Positions 21,624 to 35,476 of a stretch of DNA of 43,361 nt are shown piece after piece. A program made the position numbers and the translations under genes. Below the pieces are notes generated by a model, which worked only from the letters and a program-made list of their open reading frames with translations, was not told the origin of the DNA and did no database searches. The DNA lies in the NCBI RefSeq assembly GCF_010093815.1, contig NW_022985574.1, forward strand, positions 5,467 through 48,827, written 5' to 3'. This stretch comes from Pseudovirgaria hyperparasitica. Taxonomy: Eukaryota; Ascomycota; Dothideomycetes; Acrospermales; Acrospermaceae. Position 1 is the stretch's first letter. Every line of letters starts with the position of its first letter.

Positions 21624-22301
21624 AGATACTTAAATTTAGAAAAACCTACTACTACTCTTAGTAGCCTTATATATAATACTTAGATAGATATAGATTTATA
21701 TCTTTATAGATACTATATTATAGTTAACCTACTACTAAACTAATATTAGGGGGTTCCTTAGTAGATATAATATACTTTATAGTCTCTTTAGAGTAACCTT
21801 ATTACTTAGCTAGTAGTTTAGTAATATTAATATCTTAATTATTATTCTAGTTAACCTATAGTATCTTACTAGTAGATAGTATCCTAGTTAGTTTATATAA
21901 AGCTATTATAGTCTTACCTTATATACTATTTAAGCTATTATCTAGAAAAACTAGCTTTATAATCTTTTAGTATATCTTATAATATAATAGTCTATTTAGA
22001 AGTAGTTTAGTAAGATAAGGTTTATACTATTTATAACTATAAGTAGCTATAGTAGCGTTCTTAAGTCTAAAGCTATAATAATAATAGATATTCTAGTAGT
22101 ACTTAACCATTGACTTTAGTACTAACTCCTTAGTATAGAGCTTATATTTAGTATTATAGGCCCGATTTAGGTATTTCTATATATACTTACTAATTTTATT
22201 ATTAAATAATCTTATAGCGTATTTCCCGTACTTATAAATTAACTTTATAGACTTAAGAAGGTTAACTACCTCCTCTAGAGGCCCTAGTTACTTAATTAGT
22301 A
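21624..22301. other. G2 3' region left of LINE2
   Basis: AT-rich DNA of G2 between its 3' LTR and LINE2. No reading frame recognised. Confidence 0.6.
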
Positions 22302-22317
22302 TATCTATCTAGTATAA
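22302..22317. repeat. LINE2 target-site duplication, left copy
   Basis: TATCTATCTAGTATAA here and at 25417-25432. Confidence 0.9.
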
Positions 22318-22560
22318 TAATAATAATAATAATAATAATATTATATAACTAGGTAGAGTAGTACTCTATAGGCCTATGCCTCCTCTAGTCTAAGCTACTA
22401 TATAAGAAGAAACCCTATAGGGAAAAACTTCCTTATATCTATAACTACATCTCATTAAACCTCTATTTCGTCTTAAGTATATAGCTATAGGGTACGCCTA
22501 TTAGTCTATAGCCTATATTACCGTTATTTTACCCTTAGGTAGTACGTATAGGTGCGGAGG

Positions 22561-22591
22561 TTATTAGTTAAGGGCTGCCCTTAACTAATAA
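22561..22591. repeat. 31-bp palindrome in LINE2 3' UTR
   Basis: Perfect 15-bp arms (TTATTAGTTAAGGGC) around a single T; best-preserved copy in the window. Confidence 0.9.
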
Positions 22592-22639
22592 TCGGGGTTC
22601 TCCTAGGGTTCTTCCGGTATATATCGGGTTACTACCAGC

Positions 22640-25416
22640 GTATACCGGGTCTCTTCTAGTATATATTTCTAGGTCTACTAGTACTAGAGGAGTAGTAGAT
22701 ATATAAGTATCTATTAGGAGACGTCCTTAGGGTACTTATTAAGCCATTATACGATATCTAAAGTCTTCGTAACATGAATAAGCTATTACCGTTATATATA
22801 GAGGTTAGGGTATATAGCTAGATAGTAGCGTATTATACCTCTCCGGCTATATACCTTATACTATAGGGAGGTATCGGGAACGCCTCTCTTATAGATATAG
22901 TATAGGAGTCCTATAGCGCCCGTTCGGGCTTAGATAAGTATAGANNNNNNNNNNNNNNNNNNNNNNNNNNNNNNNNNNNNNNNNNNNNNNNNNNNNNNNN
23001 NNNNNNNNNNNNNNNNNNNNNNNNNAGGTCTAGTAGGTATAGAGTGTCTCTTTCTACTTATCTTAAGTCCACGACCGTATATTTTTTATAAGTTCTTAAA
23101 GGCTCTACTAGTCTAGGAGAGCGTCTAGGTTATCTTAGACTTCTTATACTACTTAGCTAGAGTCGGCTTCTATTAAGCACCTATACTATATTTAATTCCG
23201 GCCTATATATAGAAGTGCGTGGTAATATATACTAATTTATATACGTAGCGCGGCGAAAGTATATTCTACGTTTTCTATACGTTTCTATACTTTTTATTTA
23301 GTAAAGTATACTACCCTCTATATCTAGTAGAAGTTATATATACTTATAACATCTATCTCGCGTCGTAGTATTACCGTGTTAGTAGCTTTATATACGCCTA
23401 ATATAAGACGGAGTATGCGGTTCTATATGGATTCGAGCTTTATTTACCTAGTCTATATAAGGGCCGTATACTAGTACTCGTGTCCGTATATAAAGGCGGG
23501 TCGTGCTATAGATATATATAGCTAGCGTGCCTTATCCCGGGCGGTTCCCTATATAGAGGCTATAATCTATTATATAGCGGCTTCTACCTAGAGGGCCCTA
23601 GAGACGGCGTATACCACTTATAGTCCCTATTTAAGCTTGCTATCTAGTATAACTCCGAGCGTGCGCATGCTTTATACTAGTAGTTCGTTAAATACGTCGA
23701 TTCGGGGGCGTCGTTCGCCTTCCCTAGTTACCTATTTCCCTTAACGATTAATAAAGTATATAAGCTAGTATTTCTCCGGGGCGAACTTTATTCTATAGCG
23801 TTTTACCTACTAGAGGCACCTCTTATAGTCCTATTCTAGTCGTCTATACGTTCGGTTAGTATTATTATTAATAGCTAGGAGGTATATATTATCGGCGTAT
23901 CTAACTACCTCTATATACTTTATTCCTTAAAGAAGGTCTACTATAAAGAAGAGGAATAGAATCGGAGAGATAGTACTCCCTTATGGGATGCCGTATACCG
24001 TCTCTTTATATTTACTCTAGTATCTAGAGATATATATCTAAGTTATTCTTCCTATAAGGAATGACTATATAAAGCGTATAATCCATTCTAGTATTTATCT
24101 TATCTGGAGGTTATAAATAAGTCTTATATGGTTTACCTTATTAAACGCTCCGGCTATATCGAGGGAGAGGAGCGATACTATCCGTCCCTATTTCTATACG
24201 GCCTAGACGACTTTAATAATATATTAGATAGCTATTATTAGGGAGCTATCTATCTTTACCTTCTAGTTCGGAGGGAGGAGATTATATTTCTATACTACGG
24301 TACTTATCTTCTTCGCTATCATAGCCTCTAGTATCTTACCTAGGTAGAAGAGAAGGGTAATTAGTCTCTATCCCTTTAGGGAGTTAGCGCTCTTTTCTAG
24401 TTTCGGGAGTATAATAGTATAGGCGACTTAGAAGCTCTAGGGGTGGTACCCCTACGTAACGCATGCTTAGAATATATAAGTAATAAGCGGTAGGGTCGCT
24501 TTTATAGTACTTTTTAGGTATTAATTTAGAATTCTATCTAGTCCGGGTGCTTTATCATTTAGAAGTATCTTAATAATATTAAGTATATCCTTCTCTATAA
24601 CTTCTTCGGGGATATCTACCGCGTATAGATATTCGGCGCCGTGAATATCTAATAGGTCTACTAGTTCCGGGAGAGGGAATATAGCCTCCCGTAGGGCCTT
24701 AGTTTTCTTAAGGCCTGTGGAGTATATTCTCCCCTAATATATTAGGGGAGGTATAAGTGGCGGGGGTATCGGAGTATCTACGCCCTTAGCCCATTTCGCT
24801 ATACGCTATAGCCCTATTACGTGTTATATCTATTAACTAGTAATTATACGCTACTATTTACGCCTTTCGTTACGGAGGACTTTATCGCGTTATTATATCG
24901 CTTCCTTCTATTCTTTCTACGACTCGGGTGTCCTTATATAGTATACGCGTCTATATAGTCTTTAGGCGTCTTATCTACTTTCCTATACTTAAGGAATCCC
25001 CTTTACTTCCGGGGCCCGGTATATTTAGTATAGTATATATTTATTTCTTATATTCTAGTATATTCATAGGAGTGTCTATACGGCCTAGTCTATGGCTAGG
25101 TCGTTAGATATATCGACTATAGAGGGATCTAGAATCGCCGATTCTAGGTCCTTCAGGTACTTTTCCTAGTTAGTATCCTTCTATATCTATCGTCCCCGTT
25201 ATTTATTCGGGGTATATATATTTATTATAGTTTCTATGCATTCGTGGTCGGAATCCGTCTATACCTGGCCTAGGCGGTAGTATTAGATCCGGTAACTAAT
25301 GTGCTCCGTGGTAAAGGTAAGGTTAAGCGTGGACCCGTCTTCGTCCTATTTATGTTTTTTCTATATAACTTATCCTATAGGTGTGAGTAGGTATAGGAAG
25401 TCGTGGTAGCGGGTGC
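22640..25416 (-). pseudogene. LINE2 ORF2 fragment (partial endonuclease, reverse transcriptase)
   Basis: Same domain order as LINE1 ORF2. The catalytic box at 23888-23902 reads RYADN, so only one Asp is lost here, against both in LINE1. It stops in the endonuclease. Stops are again RIP-type. It contains the assembly gap. Confidence 0.85.
22945..23025. other. assembly gap (81 N)
   Basis: Unknown bases. The matching LINE1 segment (about 3246-3336) is about 91 bp, so the N count is close to, but perhaps not exactly, the true length. Confidence 0.98.
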
Positions 25417-25432
25417 TATCTATCTAGTATAA
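25417..25432. repeat. LINE2 target-site duplication, right copy
   Basis: TATCTATCTAGTATAA, identical to 22302-22317. Confidence 0.9.
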
Positions 25433-27790
25433 GTAATATTCTAGTTCCCTATAGTTAGCTAGAGAATAAGCTAACTTACTTAGAGTAGATAGAAGACCTA
25501 GATAGCTAACTAAATTAGACTACTTAGGCTTTTATTAAAATAATTAAGATAATATTTTTAAGATAGTTAAGGATATCTTTAGAACTAGATAGAACTATAC
25601 TATAGTAAAATTACTATTAATTTCTTTCTTATCTAATAAGATAATAAGTTATTTCTTTATAAGCTTAGATTAGATAATATAAGAGTCCTTCTTAATAGAT
25701 AGTTTTTTAAAGATTAGACTTTCTATAACTACTCTATTAAGGCTCTATATCTTTTTAGTAATATTTACCTTCTACTAAAAATCCTAGAATAATATAATAT
25801 ATATATCTAGGTTACTCTTAACTTTAAAGGAGTCTTTAGTTATTAAAATAGTATACTTAAATATAGATTATTTATATCTATTTTTAACTATATTAATACC
25901 TTTATTACTAATAAGTTTATAAAGAGTTTTAGCTTACTTAAGAAGTATTATATATAGATTATTTCTAGTAGCTATTAGAACGGACGTTAAAAATTATACC
26001 TAGATAGCTACTATAGTTCTCTAGTTAATTATATTTACCTTAATTAATAAGGTTATATTATATAGCTATTAGTAGATATTAGTAAGATAGATATTAGTCT
26101 AGATTAATTAGTTAATAATTCTTTTAACTATATTAAGATTATATATATATAGATATCTAATATAGTTACTTTTTTATTATCTAGCTAATCTTTCTATAGA
26201 ATTATAATTAGATTAAATCTTTATATACTAGTTTTAAAATGAATTATATAACTTAATTTAGATATAAAAAGTAATAGATTACTAATATTTAGTACTAAGC
26301 TACCCGTGTTCGTTTACTATCTACTTAACTAACTATATAGTAAGCTAAAGTCTAAATTATTAGTAGTAGTTATTAATATAAGTAATATAGTATATATATA
26401 ACCTAATTATTAAGATTAGACTAAGATTAGATCGCCTACTATACTCTTTATAGTTAGTTATATAGTACTTATAATCTTTAATAGTTACTTAGCTAAGATA
26501 CTACTATTATTATCTTTATATCTATATACTAGATTAATATCTAAGGGTACTATCTAATTATAACGGTCGGTTTCGTTTACTATAAGTAGCTTATCTTTAA
26601 TTATCTAGGGCTTAGAATAAGTCTTCTTTAGAATCTACTAATAATATAGTAGTAATATTACTACTCTACTAAGTATAAATTAATTAAATATAATCACGAC
26701 TTTATTATTTAAAATACTAGGAACTCTATATAGTAGATATTCTTTCTAAAACTATTCTTCTTTTAAGACGATAGCTAGCTAGTAGATACTAATCTTACTC
26801 TTTCTTATAATCTATTATTCTATTACTATAATAATTAGTAACTTTACTTAGTTAGATAGCTAGATATTTATAGATAGCTAAGTTATATAGTTCTCTATAA
26901 TATTAATAGAATAATCTATAAAAATAGCTATAAATTATATTTTAATAGGTACTATTATTTAGTTATAGAGAAATTACCTAATACTAGTCTATTACTAGAG
27001 ATCTATATAGATAGAGCTAATAATAAAGAGTATTCTACTACTATATATTCTAGAAGAATTAGTAGAAAAGCTTTTAATAGACCTAGAAAATTATTAGAAT
27101 CTATCTAGTTAGCTATTATCTTATATAGAGCCGTATATAATAGTTATATAGCTAGATTAATATTTATCTAAGTCTAAATTTTTGCCGTAGGCTAATAGTA
27201 GTACTTTTTATCTACCTTTAGTTATAGATATAGAAGGATATTAGTTAGTTTAGATTAAGTATAACTATTATATATCTACTAAATAAATATACTAGGTCTT
27301 ATAAGGATAAAGCTAGTTATATATAATAATTAGTTAATATTATAGAATATTTATAGATTAGTAGCTATAAATAGTAGACTATATAGTTAGCTTAACTATA
27401 GTAATTATTTTTAGTTAATAGATTTAGATCTAGTACTAACCTTAAAGTAAATAATATAAGAAAGTACTTAATAGTTATATATTCTTAAAATACTTAGTAA
27501 ATATATATATTATAACGCTATCTATTATAATAGATATTAACGGCTTTCTATCTATAACGGCTAGGGGCGGATAGATATAATAACTTTAAGTAGTCGCTAA
27601 TCTAGCTAGACTTCTAGTAGACTATTTCTATATACTTATTTAAGCTTATATTCTTTAACTAAGTTAAATAGAAGTATACTTTACTAAATCTATTAACCGA
27701 ATTCTAGACTCTTACTATATATTATTATCTAGTATCTAATAGTTAGTTAATAATTATACTTAATTTAAACATAGTATTAATTATAGATAG
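25433..27790. other. G2 3' region right of LINE2
   Basis: Saturated AT-rich DNA downstream of the G2 integrase on the minus strand. I could not recognise a protein or RNA in it. It is longer than a normal 3' UTR and may hold an accessory gene decayed beyond recognition. Confidence 0.45.
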
Positions 27791-30700
27791 CTATTACTAT
27801 TTATTTATTTATAATTATAAGTAGGTATATATCTTCTCTATAGTTAAAGTAGTTAAGTTTCTTTAGAAATAGTTCTAATTACTTAATAGATATTACTAGG
27901 TATATTTTCTATATCTCCGGTAGCTCTAGTTTATATATCTAACGGGCTACTATATATTTAATAGATACTAGTCTAACTTACTATTAGCTAAGCTTATAAT
28001 AAGTGCCTAGAATCTTATACCCTTTATATAGTTAAATATAGACCTAGTTACCGGAAGCAAGGTCTAGTAGAGATATATAGCGCCTATTAAAACGCTCCTT
28101 TATATATATCTAGGCGAATACTAGCGCGTCTAACGTCTTCTTCTAGTTTATATTATACTTTTAGATATAATTATTTACTTTAGTTAAACTAGTTTCCTTA
28201 AATAGAGTACCCTTAGATAGTTATTAGAAGCTATATACTATCTTATTTAGAGATTTTTATATTAAGGCGTTTATTAAATTATTTATAAGCTACTAGACTA
28301 ATAGAATATAGGTTATTTAGTCTATAGCCGGTAATATTAAAATAAGAAAACATAGGGTAATCTCTACCATTTAATTCGTACATTTACTTTAACTATTACT
28401 CTACTTATAATAAGTAGTTAATACTAGGATTTTAGTACTAATACCCTTAAAAATTCCTTTTTAAAATAATAATAGGAATTTTCGGTCCCTATTATAAATA
28501 ATTATAGCTAGAACTCTCTATTCTAGTAGTATACTTCTTCTAAATATAGTTATCTATTATATAGTAGTATAGTCGTTCTAGTCTAGAACGAGATAGATTT
28601 ATTTAGTAAACTAATCTATTATAGTAAGTAGTATATTAAATCTATTCTATATTAGTAGTCTAATAATAAAGTCTATTATAACTATGTAAAATAGTATTAG
28701 TAGTAACTAGACTAGCTTTAATTTACTATATAGAGCGTGTCTTTATATCTAGTAAGTTTTATAGATAGAATAGTACTAAATATAGTACTTTAGAAACTTT
28801 ATAAGCTAATAAATAAAGTAGTCTATACAAATCTAATTATATACTTAGAAAAAACCTATATAAGCACTTTTATTATAGAATTAAGTAAAAATATCTCTAT
28901 TAAGTAATTTTAGTATATAGATCTAATATTATCTATTAAGCTAATTAATATAATAAATTATACTATTAGTAATCTAAAAAGGAATTAGTTAGATAATATT
29001 ATTATTCTAGTCTAGTACTATAGCTTTAATACTTATCTAGTACTTATTATTATTATATATATTAGCTAGCTACCTTATAAATTTTAGATTAATCTTAACT
29101 ATTATAATATTAAATATCGAGAGCTCCTTAAGAATATCTAAGTCTCTTAGCTAGACTCTATTATAGATCTAATAGAGCTAAGAAAGAGTATTAGATACTA
29201 TATACTCTTTATCTAGTCTATATTTAAGCTTTAGATTAAACTATAATAGATACTATAAGGTCTATACTAGTTAGAGATTTAGCTTATTAACTAATAAGCT
29301 TATAAGTACTATCTACTAAATAATACTTAGTATAGCTATATAGTTAGTAATAATAATTATAAGTTAGTCTAAACTATTAACTATATAGTATATTTAATAT
29401 ATAGTCTATATAACCGCTACTACTTCTAGCTCTATTAGCTAGTAATATAACTTAGCTAAAGAGAGTTCTTTACTAAGGTATAGAATAGACTTAATATCTA
29501 ATTATCTAATCTTTATAATATTATCTACTTCTTCTTTAATATAATAAGTAAAGACTCTAAAGCTATACTTTAATACGTTAATATCTATATAAAGCTATTA
29601 TTTAGAATTATAGTAGATAAGCTTAGTCTTATCTATAAAGACGGTCTAAATACCCTTCTATAACGCTAGTAGCTAGTCTATTTAAGCGATCTTTATTTAT
29701 TTATAGTATACTATATATATATAGCCCGCTAAAGGTACTTCCTTAAGAAGATACGTTTTCTCTATCTATAGATTCTAGGCGAGTTAAGTATAATATAGTA
29801 TATATTACTATAACTAACCGGTTAGTCTAAGGTAGTACTTAAGCTTATTAAGCGTTTTAAAATACTAGAGATTATATATAGCTACTAATTTCTTAGCTAT
29901 AGTAGAGAGTCTATAAGTATTAACCTTTTAGCTAAGTAGAGTAATAGATAGATATTCTAAGTAATATCTTTTATCTTTAAGTATTAGGTTTCTTACCTAT
30001 AGAGTAGAGAATATCTACTAAAGGTAGTTAAGATACTTATTAAGTTCCTTACTAAATACAGAAATATTATTAATATATACTATAGTAAACGCCTTATATC
30101 TAGCTTCACGTAAGATCTTATTAATCTATCTTTATATATATAGTAGAGAGTTATAGAAATCTATTAGAATAATATTTAACTACTTCTAGCCTTAGTATAA
30201 TATAAATATTAGTTTATAATAGTCTTTCTTAGTAACCGGCTACTAGTAGAAGAAGCTAGCTATATTAATTATAGATATAAACTTCTTTCTAGCTATATAT
30301 TAGATAATATTACCCTAGAGTAGTAACGGGTAGAAGTCCTTAATACTAATTTTATTTAGATCTCTTATATCTCTAACTACCTAACTAGTATTCTTATATA
30401 ATATTTAGATAAGTAACTTTACTATAGAGTATATAATAAATATTAGGAAACTAAATAGTATTAACTATATTAGATATTCTATATAACCTTATATATAGAG
30501 CTTATTATATATCTTATTAATAATAGTCTTACCGCTTACCTCTAACGGGTAGATATAGTAGCTTAGCTTTATACTAGCCGTTTTCTAGTTACTTACTAGG
30601 GGAATATATATCTAGTCTTTCTCTAGAATATTTATAAGTCTAGTATTATAAAATAAGCTAGTATAACTTTAGATAATATTATTAAACTTATAGATAGTTA

Positions 30701-31700
30701 CTTTATCTTTAGTATAAACTTTTATACTAAATATATCTATCTATTTAACTTTATTAAGCTAAGTAAGCTTTATAGATAATCCCTCTATATTATTAGAAGA
30801 AACTACTTTAGTCTAAAATATATAGAGAGTATCTATTTTATCTATTAATATACTAAGTCTTATATTTTTATTTTTATATACTAATCTAAATCCACGGTTT
30901 ATAATAAATATATATACTATATTTTAGTTAGTAAGGTATATATAGATACCTTTACCTTAACTAAGTCTTATGCTTATATATATTAGAGTAAATATATAAT
31001 CTTCTATAGCTAACTCGTACTAGTAATAGATTATAATTAAGACTAGTATAAGTATTTATAGCTAGAGAATAGTATATTATAAAATAGTTACTCCCTAGTA
31101 TACTACTAGTTAAATAGTAGTAGTAAAGGTTAGTATAGTAACTCCGCTATATATACTAATAGTTATTATATATATACTTATATAGATATCTATCTTCTAA
31201 GATACTATAATATCTATTCTAAGAAGAAGACTTACTTATAGATAGTTAAGAATATATATCTTATATATTACTTTTATAGTTATAGTAGTTAAATTATTAG
31301 ACGTTCGGCCTAGAAGGAATAGTATAATAACTATGAATTTAGTTAACTTTATAGGCTTAACTCTCTCTATACCCTAAATAGAAATACCTAGTAAGATAAG
31401 TATCTAGGTATTAGAGTTCTACTATTTAAGAAAAGCTTAGTTAATTAGTATTACTACGCTTTCTATATCTATATAGATATATTTAATAGAGCCGTTAAGA
31501 CTAAGTAATACCTTAACTTAGATATAGTATAGCCCTTTATATACTCGGCTAGTATCTAGTAGACTATTAACTAATAATAGTACTATATTACCCTAGATAT
31601 TATAATATACGATATCTAACCTTAGAACTATATAATTATATAGAGGAACTTTAGTCTTTACTACTATCTTAAGATACTTTCTATTCTTAAGGTACTTAAA
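27790..31700 (-). pseudogene. pol: G2 pol: protease, RT, integrase region
   Basis: Minus strand. Protease: LLDTS at 31548-31562 (DTG to DTS), then a retropepsin-like flap end resembling LLLRIDIIVSQKIDIYIS. Reverse transcriptase: LNKISIKDFYPLLL start near 30350, ARYKAFTIVYINNISVFSK with the YIDD box changed to YINN (30063-30077), and LNKLKYYLRLTGQL downstream, resembling a fungal Gypsy lineage with KALEYYLGLTG. Integrase C-terminus near 27960-27800 resembles the YKLELPE...HPVVSIEQLE pattern (ISIKQLE here). I could not place the integrase catalytic triad with confidence. Stops are pervasive and RIP-type. Confidence 0.72.
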
Positions 31701-33988
31701 TAGCTTATTTTATAATAGAAATACCTTATTATAAAGGTTATATTAGATCTAGCGTACTAGATATATATTAGTTACTTAGTATACTATAAATTATAAAGAT
31801 AGACTCTCGTTAATATAACTAGATAATAGATTATAGCTAGTAAGACTAGTTTTATTACTAAACTATACTAGTTTAATAGTATCTATATTAGTTAGTCTAA
31901 GATAGAAGAAAGCTTCTTTAATCTCTATATAGTAAGTGTCTTTAATATCTAGATTATATAATTCTTTCTAAATATTATATGCCTAGTAGAATAGTTATAC
32001 TAGTTAGATAAACCATCTATTATTACTAAGAGACTAAGACTAGCTAGTATAGAGCTTATTAGTTATTCTAAAACTAGTAGAATAATCTATAGAACTATCT
32101 ATTATAGCTAGTAGCTAATATATATTAGCTAATATCTTTTAACTATCTTTATCTAAATCTTCTAATTCTTATTAGAACTACTATAGAGGGTAGAGCTAGT
32201 ATAAGTTAGGATATTAATTAGATTAATTAGCTATAAGATAATAGCTATTAGATTAGCTCTAGTCTTAAGAGTTACTAAATAGTTAAGATAAGTTATAGTA
32301 ATAAGAGCTATTATATTAACTATCTTCTTTTTCTTATTAAGTAAATTAACTTAAAGTACTATACTATATACTACTAAGATAATAGTAGATAAGTTAGTAC
32401 TATTCTTTATATTTTACTTATAGAGTTTATATAAATTAGACTAGAGATATAGATTCTAGTAGTAGAGGTAGACTCTAGTAAAGAAGAATATTAATACTAT
32501 TCTATATAAACGTCTAAGCGTTTTAGCTAGAAGGGCCTAATAGTTATATAGTACTATAGTCGTAAGCTATAGTATATATATATATAAAGTAATATTAGTT
32601 TAGGAGCGGGTCTATTAAAGAGTATATCTTTATATTATAAGAGATAATAGAGTATTAGATAATAGCTACTTAAACTACTTAATTAAGACTATAGTCTAGG
32701 TATCTAAACTAGATAAATAATAGAGTACTTTCTTCTTAAGATTAGATAATTCTAATATAAACTACTTAAGGGTATATTCTTATAGATACTAGAAGATTTT
32801 TAACTTAATAGTTTTAGTTTCTCTAGGTAGTATCTTTAATTTAGTTAAAGAAGATATATATATTATATATATATATATTCTAACTAGTAAAAATAATATC
32901 TCTATCTCTAAAGCTATAATCTAAGTTAGACTAGAAGAATCTAATTTCTTATATTCTAAACCCTTAACTATCTTCGTTATTATTAAATAGTAGGTTTTTA
33001 CTACTATCTATTAGGTTTTAGTTATTATCTTATAAAATACCCGCTCTCTAAGTAAGAGCCTACTAGATTATAGCTATAATTATAGCTTACTATCTTACCG
33101 TAAAGTCCCTATTATTAGTTATTAGAGCCCTAGCTAGTATACTACTATTACTAGTATCTATATCTATCTAAAATAGTATAGCATATTCTACTAAAATACT
33201 AGTATATTTAGAATAGTTAGATATAGTAGCTTCTATACTAGAGCTTACTATATAATTAACTAAGTCTAATAAGCTTAAGAATACCCTAGAGAGTCTACTA
33301 GTTAATAGATACTAAGCTTAAATTAATAGATTATTTAGAAACGAGTTATATATCTCTTATAATATAGAGTAATTTATTAACTACTATAGTAGAAAAGGCT
33401 TAATAGCTAGCCTTCTACTTTATAAAGAACGTTCTAGAGTAGAGAGTAGTAGATAGTTAGTAATAAGATAATTAAGTACTATCTTAAGTAGTAGTGGATT
33501 TCTAAATATCTATTAGTTAACTTATCTATAACTAAATAGTTAATACTCTAGGAGAACTAAGTCCTCTAGTAGTAATATAAGCTATTATTATAAGTAGCTA
33601 GTAAGAGTAGAGAAAATATAAAATTACCTATATCTAGTATATAATAGAAAAACCTTTTAAGCTAAATAGTAATATATAGAAGTAATAGAGTTATAGATAT
33701 CTAGTTTAATCTATATATAGTCTTATAACTAGTAAATAGAGCGTTCTTAAGCTTTAGAGAGTTAAGTTTTTAGTAATAAAATAAGTCTATTCTACTCGTG
33801 CCGTATACTAGAAGAAGAATATCTTACTAGTCTATTATAAGATAGTTAGTATAGATAGTATAGTAAGAAGAAGATCGCTTAAATTAGTAATTATTCTAGT
33901 ATTACTATATTAACTAAGATAGTCTAGTAAAGAGGACTTAGTATTTAAAGTATATAAACTAGTAGATACTAATTTTTAGCTACTACTT
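31701..33988 (-). pseudogene. G2 5' internal region, presumed gag
   Basis: By position between the 5' LTR and protease this should hold gag. I found no zinc knuckle or capsid motif; decay is saturated. The assignment is positional only. Confidence 0.35.
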
Positions 33989-34138
33989 TATTAAGATTAT
34001 TAATATATTAAGTTAAATTAGTTATAAAGTATACTATTTTCTATCTATATATCTAGTTAGTTATATTTATATACCTAACTAGTTCACTACTATCTATAGT
34101 AATTATATATAATATATACTACTACTATAGCTATAACA
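33989..34138 (-). repeat. G2 5' LTR (150 bp)
   Basis: Direct repeat of 21474-21623; ends AGCTATAACA on the plus strand (minus-strand start TGTTATAG). Confidence 0.9.
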
Positions 34139-34143
34139 ATCTA
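34139..34143. repeat. G2 target-site duplication, right copy (ATCTA)
   Basis: Matches 21469-21473. Confidence 0.88.
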
Positions 34144-34299
34144 AGTACTAATAAGAGAAACTACTAAGTACTAATATAACTTACTAATTAGTTATATACT
34201 ATAAGTACTAGTAGCTAGAATATATTATATCTAACTATCTAGTATAGAATATAAAAAACTAATAGTCTATAAGAAACCCTTATAACTTATAGATATAAC

Positions 34300-35460
34300 T
34301 ATAATAGAGAGATAACTAACTAAATAGTATATAAAACTATAGGCTAGACCTATTAAGGTCTCTTATAGATAATATTAGACTATAATACTTAATAGTAGTT
34401 TAGCTACTAATATTATATTAATCTAATAAGTATAAGAACTTAATATTAATATCTAAGCTCTAATAGATACTAAATTCTATAGTATTAATAGTTCTATTAA
34501 GTTATATAGTACCTATACTATTAAATATAGTATCTAGGATAGCGGAGGAAAATAGAAACTCTACTACTTAACCTTTATTATAGTAGATAGTCCCTTTAAT
34601 ATAATTCTAGATATACTATAGCTTAAGAAATATAATCTAAAACTAGACTTTCTTAAAAAGATAGCTAGCTAGTATATAAATCTACCTTAATAGAAACTAG
34701 TATAGCTTATTAATAATAAATAATTCTAGAAAGCTTATAAGAAGATAATCTTTACTATCTATATACTTTTACTTATCTAAAATAGTAAGCTTAGTATTAA
34801 AGTAGATAAAAACCCACTATATTAGTATAAAATATACTAATATATTATATTAGTATAAAATATACTAATATATTATATTAGTAATTAATTTCTCTAAATT
34901 ACCTTAATACTAATCTACTAATCTTACTATTAATCTTAAAGATAGCTAGTAACCTCTATATAGATCTATCTACCCTCTTTTAGAATCTAAACTATAAGTT
35001 CTTTAAGAATATATTAAAAAGAACCTTATATAAGAATAGATTAGGTCTAGTATATCTCTAGCTAGTACTCTAATCCTCTTTATAAAGAAAAAAGATAGAA
35101 GTCTCTATCTATATATTAACTACTATAGTCTAAATAAAATTATATAAGAGAATTACTATCTACTACCTCTTATCTTAGAGTCTATTAATAGACTAGAATA
35201 TATAAAGATCTTTACTAAGCTTAATCTATATAATACTTACTACTATCTTTATATTAAGAAGGGTAATAAATAGAAAACGGCCTTTAGAATCTATTATAGA
35301 TACTTTAAGTATATAGTAGTTTCTTTTAGACTAACTAATGTACTAGAAACCTTCTAAGTATATATTAATAATATACTAGCTAGTCTACTTAATACGATAT
35401 ATATCGTAAACTTAGATAATAAGAAGAAGTATATCTAGTACATATATATAGTTCTAGATA
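34300..35460 (+). pseudogene. pol: G1 pol, right-arm copy, first part (protease, RT fingers/palm)
   Basis: Plus-strand mirror of the left-arm copy. ALIDTK (Asp at 34466, former DTG), then LKKYNLKLDFLKKIASQYI, the pre-RT linker, and RT from about 35073 (ILFIKKKDRSLYLYINY ... KIFTKLNLYNTYY). Unlike the left arm it has lost about 20 bases that carry the catalytic YLDD box, just before 35405. The frame is then cut by the SINE inside DRLEKYK and resumes at 36434. Confidence 0.82.
34818..34882. repeat. 28-bp tandem repeat (2.3 copies)
   Basis: Units starting TATATTAGTATAAAATATAC at 34818, 34846 and 34874. The left arm has one copy, so this expansion happened after the arm duplication. Confidence 0.75.
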
Positions 35461-35476
35461 GACTAGAAAAGTATAA
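35461..35476. repeat. SINE target-site duplication, left copy
   Basis: GACTAGAAAAGTATAA, identical to 36418-36433. Confidence 0.92.

Larger units (their letters stand above)
22318..25416 (-). mobile_element. LINE2: 5'-truncated copy of the same LINE family
   Basis: About 3.1 kb collinear with LINE1 from 2621 to about 5733, ending in a (TAA)n tail on the left. It is truncated inside the endonuclease region, the usual outcome of incomplete reverse transcription. The 16-bp duplication confirms real insertion into G2. It retains somewhat more CG and CA than LINE1 in places and fewer in others, so the two were mutated independently after a common start. Confidence 0.92.
21474..34138 (-). mobile_element. 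G2: second Ty3/Gypsy family, carrying LINE2
   Basis: 12.7 kb including LINE2, about 9.5 kb without it. Two 150-bp LTRs in direct orientation, a 5-bp duplication, and a minus-strand pol with protease, reverse transcriptase and an integrase C-terminus. Its RT is of a different fungal Gypsy lineage from G0 and G1. Decay is saturated. PBS (minus strand, just inside 33989) reads TAGTAGCTAAAA, perhaps a former tRNA-type TGGTAGC. Confidence 0.88.

Noticed and set aside
35415-35420. LDN at 35412-35420 in the right-arm G1 RT as the catalytic box
   Set aside because: The left arm shows YLDN followed further on by a second LDN before KKK; the right-arm LDN is that second one, and the true box is deleted.
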